Shown here piece after piece: positions 24,039 through 33,902 of a DNA stretch of 64,000 nucleotides. Origin of the DNA: Runella sp. CRIBMP (GTDB taxonomy: Bacteria; Bacteroidota; Bacteroidia; Cytophagales; Spirosomataceae). The translations under genes and the position numbers were made by a program. How positions within the stretch are numbered: position 1 is the stretch's first letter; every line of letters begins with the position of its first letter. The notes beneath the pieces were generated by a model that was given only the letters and a program-made list of their open reading frames with translations, had not been told where the DNA came from and made no database searches. The stretch lies in the NCBI RefSeq assembly GCF_009905605.1, contig NZ_JAAAKZ010000019.1, positions 1-64,000 on the forward strand. The letters run 5' to 3'.

Positions 24039-25361
24039 TCAGAAGATACCGATGTAGTGATTACCTGCTTTGTTGACAAGCTTTGCCCCTTTTGTCACCG
24101 CTCCCGTTTTTTTGTTGAAGATGTAGATGTTTCCGTCTTTGCCAACGGGCGTAACGGCCACAAAAACTTCATCACCGCTCACCAAAATACCCTGGTATTG
24201 TCCAAAATTCAAATCAGCATCGTATTCAATGTTTACTTTGGTGGCCGTCTTGGCATTCAAGTCCAAGCGAGCGATGTAGCCCTGCTCGGTGCCATCGTGG
24301 GTGTAAAGCGCATAAGCGATACCGTCGCCCGCATACCTCCAACTGTCAACGTATGCGTTTTTAACGCCCAGCGCGGCATCTAAACTAAAGATGTACGAGT
24401 TGTCGTACTCGTTGTTGGTATTGATTTTGAGGATGTGCGAACCTTTGCTGTCACGCTGAGTAGCTTGGTAGATATTGCCATCTTCTGCCACAAAAGAATT
24501 AGGACTACGGTAGCCGCTGTTGTCGCCAAAACTTACCGTTGAAGTAATGACTTTCGGATTTTCGAGTGACGGATAATCCACAATAACCGATTTGGTTCCT
24601 AAGCGGTCGAAAGTACTTTCGGTAAGTCCAGTGGCAGGGTTGTACTTACGCATCCATGTGCCGAGAATGAGTTTGTTTTGTGCTTTGTTGAGTACTGGAG
24701 CATCGAAACGAAAAAAGCAGTGACCTTTTAATTCTTCTTCGGCCGATAAAGGCACTTGATATTGTTTATACCCATTTATTAACACTTTTTGCAGGTCAAG
24801 TGATAGCACAGTGGCTGTACCTCGATAATATTGAAACGGCTTGGTTTTATCGGTAGCGTTGTTGGCGGCAATGTTTGCAATATTTAATGCAACCCCCGTT
24901 TTATCTCCATCCATCAGTTTTGACCACCGGGGCGTTGTGGTAGCATATTGAGAAATATTTACCGTAACGTCTTCCTGTACAAAACTTCCTGCTCCACCTA
25001 CTTTGTAGCGGGCAAATTCTCCTCCATTATCTCCCGAATAAGCAATATTGAAAAGCGTATTTCCATCTTCCGATGATTGCAAACGAGCAGTTCTGGTAGA
25101 TTTTACGGGAAAACCTTGATCATAAACGCTTATTGATACATTCGGGTTTCTTGCATCTTCTTTACTCACCGAATACACGACCGTGCCGCCGTTTCCATCG
25201 CCTGCGGTGGTTCCCATCAAGGCACCCGCCACCGTTATCCATCGGCTTTGGTTGGTTACGGGGTCAACATCATCGGCCGAATCCGATTTATCACAACTCG
25301 CCAAGGTAAATGCCGTAATAACTGTGGTATAGCGGAAAAAATTTGTTAACTGAGTTTTCAT
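24039..25361 (-). CDS. DUF4374 surface lipoprotein of the iron-uptake operon
   Basis: This 440-residue lipoprotein (FTLASCDKSDSAD, lipobox LASC) is a beta-propeller-like protein of the DUF4374 family, which is found with siderophore-type TonB receptors in Bacteroidota. Repeating blade-like segments include GGTVVYSVSKEDARN, VTSTVSFGDNSGYR (approximate) and FSLDAALGVKNAYVD. By analogy with BtuG and SusD it probably sits on the cell surface and hands substrate to the receptor. It is the last gene of a four-gene leftward operon, 23 bases after the TonB receptor. Confidence 0.85.
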   Translation of the reverse strand: MKTQLTNFFRYTTVITAFTLASCDKSDSADDVDPVTNQSRWITVAGALMGTTAGDGNGGTVVYSVSKEDARNPNVSISVYDQGFPVKSTRTARLQSSEDGNTLFNIAYSGDNGGEFARYKVGGAGSFVQEDVTVNISQYATTTPRWSKLMDGDKTGVALNIANIAANNATDKTKPFQYYRGTATVLSLDLQKVLINGYKQYQVPLSAEEELKGHCFFRFDAPVLNKAQNKLILGTWMRKYNPATGLTESTFDRLGTKSVIVDYPSLENPKVITSTVSFGDNSGYRSPNSFVAEDGNIYQATQRDSKGSHILKINTNNEYDNSYIFSLDAALGVKNAYVDSWRYAGDGIAYALYTHDGTEQGYIARLDLNAKTATKVNIEYDADLNFGQYQGILVSGDEVFVAVTPVGKDGNIYIFNKKTGAVTKGAKLVNKAGNHYIGIF

Positions 25362-25384
25362 TTGATTTTGATATGGATTGTTTA

Positions 25385-27793
25385 TTAAAATTGATTGATT
25401 AAATAGTTGATTTTCAGATAAAAAGCTCGGCCAGGTTTCTGAACAGCAAAGTTATCGTACGCCTGACGATCAAAGAGATTTTTGGCATCGGCGGTAATGA
25501 CAAACTTATTATTGGGGAACACGTAGCTCAAACCAATGTCCTGAATGTACTGGCGTGGGGTTCGGAAGTCTTCAATTTCTAGCCACGAAGTATAAAATCG
25601 CTCGACAAAATGGAAACTGTAATACAGATTCAACGCGGAATTTTTCAGGAACAGGTTTTTAAGCGTGTACTGAACATTGCTGTTGGCGGTCCAGTAAGGT
25701 TCGTTGGGAAGCTGCTTGTTGTAATATGGATATTTTCGCCCGTTTTCGTCGAATTGAACATTGAAAACTGAGTTGAATTTTGACATATTTACCCCCACAA
25801 TCAACTTATTATCAAACGTATAGCGAAAATCTGACTCAAAACCGATGGATTTGTTTTTTCCAATGTTTTCGTAGGGATTGGTTTGCAGTGCATCGTTGAC
25901 GCGTGGGTTGATTCTTTGGGTTATTTTGTCGCGTGTGTCACGAATAAAGCCCGAAACGGTGAACGAATATTTGTGTTTTCCCGCGTAGAAACTGCCCGCA
26001 TTCAATCCGACATTTAGATTATTGCTCACCTCAGGACGAATCCCAAAGTTTTCTACGATATTTTCTCCCGGGCTTCCAAATACCTCATTTTCAGAAGGCA
26101 AACGCACTGCTTTTTCGGCAGAGGCCAAAAGGGTAAATCTGGACGTAATGGCGTACGATAGAGCCATCCCGTATCCTTTGGCAGTTTTATGGCTATTAGT
26201 TCGATTTTCAGTACGCGTGCTTTGACCATCCACCATTCGCAGCACAGGGTCCATGCGGTCGATTCCCTGCCGATAGTACTTATAAAAGAGATTGTTTTTC
26301 AACTTTGCTTTGAAAGCCTGCAACTCATAAGCCACCGAAGTGATGTTTTTTTCCAGATTTCGGGTTCCAATAAACTCCCTCTCGATTTCCGAACGCATAA
26401 AATCCTGCTCCCTTCGGTCAATGGCATAATAGATGTGGTTCACCACAAAACGATGATTTTGAGTAACGTCGTAATTAAAACCCGCTCGGAATGTGCTCAC
26501 ATTTCTGTCAATGTGATTGAGGGTTGGGGCTGCTTGCTGAGCACCCGTTGGCCTCAAAATAGGGTCATCGTTGAGCCCAACGCTTATTTGACCATACCAA
26601 TTGTAATTCCACTTGACCGTATCGCTCACCACCTGACCGCGTTTGCTGTACATTCCGTTTACGTTGAACTCCAGCCCTTTAACTAGGAAATTTTTCTTGA
26701 CATAATTTAGGCTGAATACATTGGATTGCGACTCACTGGTGCGGCCTTTGTAAGGAATTGACATATACGTACCATGCTGAATTTCTTTATAGTCATTTGA
26801 GCCATTATAACCAATCAAAAACTGGTCAGCCCACTTAACATTGGTAAATCCCGCCTGTAATTGCCCCCCCGTTGAGCGGTAAGCGTCATCAAATCTTCGG
26901 GCCCTAACGTACTCGTAGCGGCCATTCGGAAGAATATTTCTGACGAATTTGCCCCATACCTCGTAGTCATTGTCTGAATAATTGTGAAAGGCCGACGCCC
27001 TCACCGTAAAACCCGTTTTTTCGTTACGGTAAGTACCGTTGAAATTGGTTTGGAAGGTGTTGAATGACCCATACGAAACAGCGGCCGTTAGGTTGTTCAT
27101 TGCCCCTTTTTTGAGAATAACATTGATGGCTCCCCCCAGGGCGTCGTCGGCCAAATGGGCAGGGATAACGCCCTTGTACACTTCGATTCGCTCAATAAGC
27201 GCGGGCGGAATGCTATTTAGGCTAAAAGACTCCCCGTAAGTAGAAATCGAAATGCCGTCAATAAAAACCCGAACTGAGTTGCCCGACATCCCGTTTAGGT
27301 TATAATTTACGGCCGAACCCAGCCCACCATTTTGACGCACTCTGATACCTACGGTTCGGTCTAGCAACTCATTGGTTTGGAAATTGCGTTGCGCTACGTC
27401 TTTGGTTTCGATGACGTTGACGGCAAATCCCTTGGTTTCAATCTCTTTTTTCTCCGATTTCTGAATAACTAGAACTTCATTCAAATCAACATTTTTGGGC
27501 TTGACAACGATGGATACGTCAATCTGTGGCTTATTGACGTTCACTTTTATGCTTTGGGTTTCAATCTCAACCGATGAAACAATAAGCTCGTCTTGCCCAA
27601 AGGGTACGTTTTTTAAGACAAAAAATCCATTGTGATCGGCAATGATGGATTTATTGCTTTGGGTCAACTTTATGCCCGCGTAGCTTACGCCGCCGTTTTC
27701 TCTGGAGTACACCTTACCTCTGATGGTAGCTGTTTGTCCCAACCCACTGAGATAAATCAGCGTTAATAATATGGTGATAAAAACGATTCTCAT
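25385..27793 (-). CDS. TonB-dependent outer-membrane receptor
   Basis: This 802-residue receptor has a signal peptide (MRIVFITILLTLIYLSGLG), then a carboxypeptidase-regulatory-like domain at about 22-100 (TIRGKVYSRENGGVSYAGIK). The plug domain has NYNLNGMSGNSVRVFIDGI and IERIEVYKGVIPAHLADDAL, followed by GGAINVILKKG. The 22-strand barrel ends in YLKINYLINQF with the terminal Phe. It follows the PepSY protein by 5 bases and precedes DUF4374. Context points to an iron-siderophore or heme ligand. It differs in type from the first receptor of the operon. Confidence 0.95.
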   Translation of the reverse strand: MRIVFITILLTLIYLSGLGQTATIRGKVYSRENGGVSYAGIKLTQSNKSIIADHNGFFVLKNVPFGQDELIVSSVEIETQSIKVNVNKPQIDVSIVVKPKNVDLNEVLVIQKSEKKEIETKGFAVNVIETKDVAQRNFQTNELLDRTVGIRVRQNGGLGSAVNYNLNGMSGNSVRVFIDGISISTYGESFSLNSIPPALIERIEVYKGVIPAHLADDALGGAINVILKKGAMNNLTAAVSYGSFNTFQTNFNGTYRNEKTGFTVRASAFHNYSDNDYEVWGKFVRNILPNGRYEYVRARRFDDAYRSTGGQLQAGFTNVKWADQFLIGYNGSNDYKEIQHGTYMSIPYKGRTSESQSNVFSLNYVKKNFLVKGLEFNVNGMYSKRGQVVSDTVKWNYNWYGQISVGLNDDPILRPTGAQQAAPTLNHIDRNVSTFRAGFNYDVTQNHRFVVNHIYYAIDRREQDFMRSEIEREFIGTRNLEKNITSVAYELQAFKAKLKNNLFYKYYRQGIDRMDPVLRMVDGQSTRTENRTNSHKTAKGYGMALSYAITSRFTLLASAEKAVRLPSENEVFGSPGENIVENFGIRPEVSNNLNVGLNAGSFYAGKHKYSFTVSGFIRDTRDKITQRINPRVNDALQTNPYENIGKNKSIGFESDFRYTFDNKLIVGVNMSKFNSVFNVQFDENGRKYPYYNKQLPNEPYWTANSNVQYTLKNLFLKNSALNLYYSFHFVERFYTSWLEIEDFRTPRQYIQDIGLSYVFPNNKFVITADAKNLFDRQAYDNFAVQKPGRAFYLKINYLINQF

Positions 27794-27798
27794 GCCCC

Positions 27799-28992
27799 CT
27801 ATTTGGTCAACACCGGTTTTGTTGCTGTTCTGCCAGTTGTGTTCAGTACTTTATTTGGGTCGCTTTGAATACGGCGGCCGTTTCCACGGCGGCCCCACCA
27901 AATGTAAAATCCCGTGATGGGCAAACTCGCCGCAATCAGGCTGACAAAAAAAGCGAGTACTTTGCCCGCCAATCCACCGATGGCCCCCACGTGAATATCG
28001 TAGTTCATACGAAAGGTTTTATCGGCCAACGTCGCGTCTTTGAAGCGTCCATAAATGTGATTTACGGGCAACTCCTGCAATGTGTATTGGTCAAAATAGC
28101 GGTAATCAGTTTTCCAAAATGTACCTTCTTCTTCATTGATATTCACCGCAATAGAAGAGGAATCTGTTTCAGGGATGTGCACTTCCAAGGTTTTGGAGTT
28201 GGGGTGTTCTTGTAGCATTTGATGCCAAATTCGATCAATAGCGGGGGCTGGAGAAGAAGGCAAAATGGGTTGGGTTATGGCGGAAATAGGCTCCTCAAAA
28301 AGCAGTGATTTATCTCCTCCCAGCCTAGTATAGACCGAACTCGCAAACCATTGAAACCCCCATATCAAGCCCGTTGCGGCCAAAATAAGGATAAAAAAAG
28401 CCCCATAAAAACCCAAAATGTTGTGCAAATCGTAGTTTTTACGCTTCCACTGCATTCCTTCTCTCCACCGAAACCAAACGCGTTGTTTGGCGGCTGCTCG
28501 GTTTTTGGGCCACCATAGCACAATCCCCGAAATAAGCATCACCACAAAGGCCAGTGTGAAATACGCCACTACGGGTTGGCCAATATTGGGAGGTAGCCAC
28601 AGGTAAAAATGCCCCTGCAACACTATCCGAAAAAAGTCGGCATCCATGTCTTTGACTTTCAACACCTTACCCGTATATGGATCGAGGTACACAATGTAAT
28701 AATACGACGGGTCGAAGTGAAAAAAGATGGCTTGAGCAGCTTTGGCATTGCCCGAATACATGATGGCATGAAGATGCTTTTGGGGCAACTGTCGGGTGGC
28801 TATCTCCTTCAAAACAGAAGGAGATAACTGAACAGAAGCCCTCGGCTCAACGTATCGGAAGGACTCGGTCGCATTCAGAATTTCTTCCTGAAAAGCATAC
28901 AAACATCCAGTAATGCTGATGATAAACACCACAAGCCCCGACGCCAACCCAAGCCACAGGTGTAGCAGTCCAATGATTTTTTTGAACTTCAT
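27799..28992 (-). CDS. PepSY-associated inner-membrane protein
   Basis: This 397-residue protein has four membrane helices: near residues 8-30 (LLHLWLGLASGLVVFIISIT), 140-165, 190-215 and 345-365. Two periplasmic PepSY-like regions lie between them (KHLHAIMYSGNAKAAQAIFF; YYIVYLDPYTGKVLKVKD). Proteins of this family accompany siderophore receptors and are thought to reduce ferric siderophores in the periplasm or inner membrane, releasing iron. It is 6 bases after the receptor at 28999 and 5 before the receptor at 27793, a tight operon. Confidence 0.92.
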   Translation of the reverse strand: MKFKKIIGLLHLWLGLASGLVVFIISITGCLYAFQEEILNATESFRYVEPRASVQLSPSVLKEIATRQLPQKHLHAIMYSGNAKAAQAIFFHFDPSYYYIVYLDPYTGKVLKVKDMDADFFRIVLQGHFYLWLPPNIGQPVVAYFTLAFVVMLISGIVLWWPKNRAAAKQRVWFRWREGMQWKRKNYDLHNILGFYGAFFILILAATGLIWGFQWFASSVYTRLGGDKSLLFEEPISAITQPILPSSPAPAIDRIWHQMLQEHPNSKTLEVHIPETDSSSIAVNINEEEGTFWKTDYRYFDQYTLQELPVNHIYGRFKDATLADKTFRMNYDIHVGAIGGLAGKVLAFFVSLIAASLPITGFYIWWGRRGNGRRIQSDPNKVLNTTGRTATKPVLTK

Positions 28993-28998
28993 GGTTGA

Positions 28999-31338
28999 TT
29001 AAAATTTATAACCAATGCTAAGACGGCTGTTGCGGAGCGGCTCGGTTTGCCAATAGTACGCGTTCAACCACGTATAGGGCGCGCCCGAAAACAGGTACTC
29101 ATTCAGTAAGTTGTTGACATTGAGCGCCACCGTCAGGCGGTTACTCTGCCACGATACGGCTCCGTCGAGGCGGAAATAATTGGGGAGCGCCTGGTTCGTT
29201 CCGTCAAATACGTACCACGACGAACGGTCTACCTGCCACTGATAGCCCAACGAAGCGCCCAAACCTTTCAGGTGGCCATTGCTAACGCGGTACGAAAGCC
29301 ACGCGTTGGTGATATGCTTTGTTGCCCCCGCCACGGCCACACCCACCTTTTTTTCGTCGGTATCTTTGGTCACTTTTGCGTCGGTGTAGGCATAATTTAG
29401 GGTCAAATCGAGGCCTTGTAGCAGTTGGCCGCGCAAATCAAACTCCACGCCTTTGGTTTTGGTTTGCCCCAATTGAATTGAAAAATTGGGGTTGTTTGGG
29501 TCGGCGGTCAGGACGTTATTTTTGGTAATTTGGTACAGCGAAACCGTCGAATTCCAACGCCCACCCATCCATTCTTTTTTCAAACCCGCTTCGGTATTAT
29601 TGCCCGTAATGGGGTCAAAACTCTTTCCATTCACATCCGCCCCTGCCTGTGGGATAAAGGCCTGGTCGTACATTGCGTAGGCAGAAGTGCTTTTATTCAA
29701 AGAAACGCTCATACCTATACGTGGCGTAAATTTACTGCTTTTTACACTGCCCGAATACGGGTCATAGTCTTTAGCAGTGGTGTATCTTCCCGCGAGGGTC
29801 AACCGAATTTTTCCATCCCAAAAACGCAACTCATCCTGCACATATAAGCCCGAATAACTTTGTCCATAATTCACCCCACGGCTCCGAAGGCTCTTCGAGC
29901 GGTCAAATACTGGCAATGAATCGGCAGACACCGTTCCGTAGACGGGATTATAGATATTGAAAGGAACGGCCCCTTTCAACGTACTGCCCTGCGCCCAATC
30001 GGCAAAATATTCTTTCTGCCCCATGTCCAGCCCCGCCAGAATACGATGCGTAACACCACCCGTTTTGACGTCACCATTCACAAAAACTTGACCTATTCTA
30101 TTGATTCCCAAGGCATCCCAGATACTAATACCGCGCAGAATTGTCCCGTCGCTATTTACTGAACTGGGCCACATACTTGTTCCGATTTGGTTGTAATTAT
30201 AGTACGCCAATTGCCCCGTCAGCTTCCAGTCTTTGTTAATTTGGTGATTCAGTATCAATAATAAACTGTGGTCATTGATGTTGGTCGGGTCTAAATTAGG
30301 CTCCGTCAAGGTAAAGTTTACGGGCAAGTGCTCGTAGGGCTTTTGCGAAAACACGTAAGCCGAGCCGATCATCGACATCTGTGAATATTGATACGTGTAT
30401 TCGGCCGTCAACGAGGTTTTATCGTTGATTTTGTACTTAATCACTGGCACCACCGAATAGCGATTGTTAAATTCATAGTCGCGGTGCGAGCCTTTCATTT
30501 GGCCCATCACGTTGAGGCGGTACTGCAATTTTCCGTCTTTGCTCAGCAAGCCATCAAAGTCGGCGGTGGCGCGGTAGGTATCAAAACTTCCCAACGTCAG
30601 GGTCATTTCTCCTTTGGTCATGCCCGTCGGCTTTTTCGTCACCACGTTATAAAACCCACTAGGCTCGCCATTGGCCATCATAAAACCCGCTGGACCTTTC
30701 ACAAATTCGATGCTTTCTACCATGCTCATGTCTTCGGCAAGCGGTCCCCAAGGCATTTGCACATTCATGCCGTTGCGAAAAGCCGCAATTTGCGAGCCGC
30801 GCATGTTCAGCAATGCGTAGTTGTCCCAATGTTCGAGGCGAGTCACCCCGCTTACGTTGCGGGTTACGCCTTCGAGCATGTCAAAAATCTGTTGGTCGTT
30901 AATTAACGCTTTGGTCAATACCTGAATATTTTGGGGCGTCTCAATCAACGGCGTCTTTAACCGAAGCGAAACCGAAGGCATATCGGCATTGTATTTATTG
31001 GGAAAAGCCGTCACGACCACTTCTTCCAATTGGCGCAGATTTTCTTTCAATACTACGTTCACGTCTGATACCTGCCCCGCCGTGACCGCCACACTTTGAG
31101 TTTGGGTCTCTAGCCCGACAAAACTCACCTGAAGTGCGTAATTGCCCGCTTTCACTTTTTCAAATATGTATTCACCTTCTTGGTTGGTAACGGTTCCTTT
31201 GCCCGCTCCTTTCAGGTTTACGTTCACAAATTCGGCCGCTTTGCCGTCGCTCGTTGTGATGCGGCCTTTGATGGTTGCAAGTTGGGCCATTGCCCAATTG
31301 GATAGGAATAAAAATGCAAGGAAAAAGTAGATTTTCAT
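28999..31338 (-). CDS. TonB-dependent siderophore receptor
   Basis: The ATG at 31338 opens a normal signal peptide (MKIYFFLAFLFLSNWAMAQ) and gives 779 residues; in-frame ATGs up to 31446 would bury it. A carboxypeptidase-like domain (LATIKGRITTSDGKAAEFVN) precedes the plug, which has LRQLEEVVVTAF, TPQNIQVLTKALINDQQIFD and VESIEFVKGPAGFMMANGE. This form of plug is typical of FhuA/FepA-class ferric siderophore receptors. The barrel ends LSIGYKF. It is the first gene of the iron operon. The region 31339-31519 upstream has no clear Fur box, so transcription may start further up, before the gene at 31849. Confidence 0.95.
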   Translation of the reverse strand: MKIYFFLAFLFLSNWAMAQLATIKGRITTSDGKAAEFVNVNLKGAGKGTVTNQEGEYIFEKVKAGNYALQVSFVGLETQTQSVAVTAGQVSDVNVVLKENLRQLEEVVVTAFPNKYNADMPSVSLRLKTPLIETPQNIQVLTKALINDQQIFDMLEGVTRNVSGVTRLEHWDNYALLNMRGSQIAAFRNGMNVQMPWGPLAEDMSMVESIEFVKGPAGFMMANGEPSGFYNVVTKKPTGMTKGEMTLTLGSFDTYRATADFDGLLSKDGKLQYRLNVMGQMKGSHRDYEFNNRYSVVPVIKYKINDKTSLTAEYTYQYSQMSMIGSAYVFSQKPYEHLPVNFTLTEPNLDPTNINDHSLLLILNHQINKDWKLTGQLAYYNYNQIGTSMWPSSVNSDGTILRGISIWDALGINRIGQVFVNGDVKTGGVTHRILAGLDMGQKEYFADWAQGSTLKGAVPFNIYNPVYGTVSADSLPVFDRSKSLRSRGVNYGQSYSGLYVQDELRFWDGKIRLTLAGRYTTAKDYDPYSGSVKSSKFTPRIGMSVSLNKSTSAYAMYDQAFIPQAGADVNGKSFDPITGNNTEAGLKKEWMGGRWNSTVSLYQITKNNVLTADPNNPNFSIQLGQTKTKGVEFDLRGQLLQGLDLTLNYAYTDAKVTKDTDEKKVGVAVAGATKHITNAWLSYRVSNGHLKGLGASLGYQWQVDRSSWYVFDGTNQALPNYFRLDGAVSWQSNRLTVALNVNNLLNEYLFSGAPYTWLNAYYWQTEPLRNSRLSIGYKF

Positions 31339-31519
31339 TGTTTTAGTGGGGATACAGATAAGGTTCATTTTATAAAAAGAGGTATGACTGATTGGTAAAA
31401 CAACTGGTAAAAAATAAGTAAGGTAAAGTATAGTACGACAAAACAAAACCGCGTTGAAGCCAAAGCATCAACAACCTAAAAAATTGTATTACAGCTAGAT
31501 AACTAAAACACTCAAGGCA

Positions 31520-31849
31520 TCAATTGACATGTTTGAGCATTTTTCGCGCCTCTACCGTGAGGGCTACTTCATTCATAAGTGTGAGCAATTCACTCACTTC
31601 GTCGTGAGAAAAAAGGAGATAAAAATTGGATAAAGGCGTATAATGAATCAACTCTTTACCGTGTGGCGTTTCATAGGCTTCCATCATTCTTTTTTCGGTC
31701 AATAATTGCCGAAACCACTCAAATTCACTTTCATTCAAACAAAACATAATGTTCTTAAAAGCAATGTGATAAACCTTACAGATTTCACATACGCCTACGT
31801 ATCCGTACTCTTTTTCGAGAAGGGTTTTAAAGGGATGTTGGTGTGTCAT
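31520..31849 (-). CDS. small cysteine-pair protein (DUF6686-like)
   Basis: The start MTHQHPFKTLLEKEYGYVGV at 31849 gives 109 residues; an ATG at 31909 would add a leader that does not look coding. It has a CxxC pair (VCEICKVYHIAF) at residues 21-24 and a third Cys in NIMFCLNE, and no signal peptide. Such small Bacteroidota proteins often sit at the head of iron-uptake operons. The DUF6686 name is from memory and moderately sure. Two Fur-like boxes precede it. It could bind metal or act as a regulator; function unknown. Confidence 0.65.
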   Translation of the reverse strand: MTHQHPFKTLLEKEYGYVGVCEICKVYHIAFKNIMFCLNESEFEWFRQLLTEKRMMEAYETPHGKELIHYTPLSNFYLLFSHDEVSELLTLMNEVALTVEARKMLKHVN

Positions 31850-31950
31850 AAGAGTGCTGTTTATGGGTAAACGCATAGCAATGGCAAGAGGGATTATATC
31901 ATTTCTCAATCACTCTCCTTCTTTCTCTAAAGTGAAATGAATGATTGTAT

Positions 31951-32011
31951 TTATTTAGATTAATTATAAATAATGGACAAAGGAATAGACTATTTAGATT
32001 CAATCCAAATA
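31951..32011 (-). promoter_or_regulatory. two Fur-like boxes facing the iron genes
   Basis: Box one (31951-31973) has the halves TTATTTAGATT and ATTATAAATAA (9 of 11 paired). Box two (31991-32011) has TATTTAGATT and AATCCAAATA around one C (9 of 10 paired). Their centres are 39 bases apart. They lie 100-160 bases upstream of the gene at 31849. The same left half recurs before the Fur-family gene (18068). Iron control is inferred. Confidence 0.65.
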
Positions 32012-32108
32012 ATTTCGCTCTTTTTTTAAACCTCTTATTAAAATAACCAGTTCTGAGCCACAACTAAAATCGGCGCCCTTTCATTTTGGTACATGTAGAA
32101 ATCTTAAT

Positions 32109-32168
32109 TTATGCAACATTGTTGCATAACAAAATTAATCCATCCATATTTGCAACATTGTTGCAAAT
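32109..32168 (+). promoter_or_regulatory. two perfect Zur-like palindromes before the COG0523 gene
   Basis: The core TGCAACATTGTTGCA occurs twice. Each copy sits in a perfect 21-base palindrome, at 32109-32129 (flanks TTA/TAA) and 32148-32168 (flanks ATT/AAT), with centres 39 bases apart. The second ends 13 bases before the ATG at 32182. Dyads of this type bind Fur-superfamily repressors; with a COG0523 gene downstream, Zur is the best candidate. The core is seen nowhere else in the window. Confidence 0.75.
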
Positions 32169-32181
32169 AAAAATCTAAAGT

Positions 32182-33396
32182 ATGAATAAGCAAAAGAAAC
32201 TACCCGTTACGGTACTGAGCGGCTTCCTAGGAGCGGGAAAAACCACCCTACTCAACCATATTTTACACAACAGAGAAGGGCTAAAAGTGGCCGTGATTGT
32301 CAATGATATGAGTGAAGTAAACATTGACGCTCAACTGGTTGAACGGGAAAGTACCCTTTCCAGAACTGAAGAAAAACTCGTTGAAATGTCAAATGGCTGC
32401 ATCTGTTGCACTCTACGCGAAGACTTGATGGTTGAAGTGGAAAAATTGGCAAACGAAAACCGATTTGATTACTTATTGATTGAATCGACAGGAATTTCTG
32501 AACCCGTACCTATCGCGCAGACTTTCACGTTTAAAGATGAAGAAAACGGCATTGATTTGTCCCGTTTTGCCCAAATTGATAGCATGATTACGGTCGTCGA
32601 CGCCCTAAATTTTGCCAAGGATTTTGGTTCGGTCGATACCCTGCATACACGAGCCCTCAATGAAGACCCGCAAGACCACCGCACCATTGTAAATCTTTTG
32701 ACTGACCAGATAGAGTTTGCCGACATAATCATTCTTAATAAAACCGACTTAGTTTCTCAAGCCCAATTAGGTGAATTAAAGGCGATTATCTCGTCTCTCA
32801 ATCCAGTCGCTAAAATCATTCAATCTAGTTTTGGCAACGTATCTACATCGCACATTCTAAATACAGGGCTTTTTGATTACGAAAAAGCCGAACAATCAGC
32901 GGGGTGGATTCAGGAGTTAGAAAATCTCAAAACGGGCAAAACCCATACACCCGAAACGGTTGAATACGGCATCAGTTCGTTCGTCTTTCGCGACCGCCGC
33001 CCTTTTCATCCAGAGCGTTTTTGGCATTACCTCTCCAACGATTGGCACGCGGGCATTATTCGTTCCAAAGGGTTATTTTGGATTGCCTCCCGCCCCAACG
33101 AAGCCATCAACTGGAGTCAAGCGGGTGGTTCATTGCGGGCCGAAAGCGCCGGGGTCTGGTGGGCAAGTATGCCATTCAATCAACGCATTCGCTACGCGGC
33201 TTATCTTGACAATAAATCTATTATTGAAACCCGATGGGACAAGCGCTTTGGAGACCGCCAAAACGAGTTGGTCATTATCGGACAAGACCTCAATCAAGAT
33301 ATCATCGAAAAAGAATTGCAAGCTTGTCTGTGTACAGATGCTGAAATCAACGCGATGGAAACAAAACAGGTTTTTCCCGACCCTTTCCCCCTTTAG
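32182..33396 (+). CDS. COG0523 GTPase metallochaperone (CobW/ZNG/YciC family)
   Basis: This 404-residue G3E-family GTPase has Walker [10 protein letters not shown] (residues 14-22), the metal-binding CICC at 73-76 ([12 protein letters not shown]), a switch ESTGISEP and the base motif [10 protein letters not shown]-terminal domain (about 255-385) includes [13 protein letters not shown] and [21 protein letters not shown]. Members deliver zinc or cobalt to client enzymes during shortage. Adjacent B12 genes would suggest CobW, but the paired palindromes in its promoter and the lack of cobalt-chelation genes favour a zinc-limitation chaperone. Confidence 0.93.
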   Translation: MNKQKKLPVTVLSGFLGAGKTTLLNHILHNREGLKVAVIVNDMSEVNIDAQLVERESTLSRTEEKLVEMSNGCICCTLREDLMVEVEKLANENRFDYLLIESTGISEPVPIAQTFTFKDEENGIDLSRFAQIDSMITVVDALNFAKDFGSVDTLHTRALNEDPQDHRTIVNLLTDQIEFADIIILNKTDLVSQAQLGELKAIISSLNPVAKIIQSSFGNVSTSHILNTGLFDYEKAEQSAGWIQELENLKTGKTHTPETVEYGISSFVFRDRRPFHPERFWHYLSNDWHAGIIRSKGLFWIASRPNEAINWSQAGGSLRAESAGVWWASMPFNQRIRYAAYLDNKSIIETRWDKRFGDRQNELVIIGQDLNQDIIEKELQACLCTDAEINAMETKQVFPDPFPL

Positions 33397-33637
33397 AGGG
33401 GACGGCTTCTCCCCTATTTTTGGGGTACCTAATTGGCCAGAAATGACAATTAACCCAGTTTCCCCCCTGAATATTGAAGCACGTTCCAACTTATTATTTC
33501 ACAAAATCATTTAATTGATAATCAGTGGGATTGTTAAAAACCAAACGCTCCTCTAACTTTACATTTTTAGAAAAATGAATGAATATTTTAAAAATAGAAG
33601 TTGACAAACGGATTCTTTTGCTCTACCTTTGAGCCAG

Positions 33638-33822
33638 TTATTGGTGCCTGATGTACGCCTCTGTGTGTGCCGATTGGCTTAATAGGGAATCCCGTTCGAT
33701 TCGGGGGCTGTTCCCGCAACTGTACGTTTCAATACATTGTCGCTCACCTTTTAGTCACTGTTCTGAATTTAAAAAGAATGGGAAGACCAGCGCCAACGAA
33801 ACAAGCCAGGAGACCTGCCAAC
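33638..33822 (+). promoter_or_regulatory. cobalamin riboswitch controlling the btuB/btuG-like operon
   Basis: All the conserved blocks are present in order: TTGGTGCCTG at 33641, TTAATAGGGAATCC near 33680, GGGGGCTGTTCCCGCAACTG near 33702, GGGAAGACCAGCGCC near 33780 and the B12 box AAGCCAGGAGACCTGCC ending near 33819. Binding of adenosyl- or related cobalamin should lower expression of the receptor that follows. It is about 80 bases upstream of the receptor start. Confidence 0.97.
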
Positions 33823-33902
33823 AATCATTCTTGACGAGTCCTTACGGGTAATGAGGCAACGTCGAGCGTTCGATTTCACGTTCACATTTTCGGCAAAATA
33901 CC

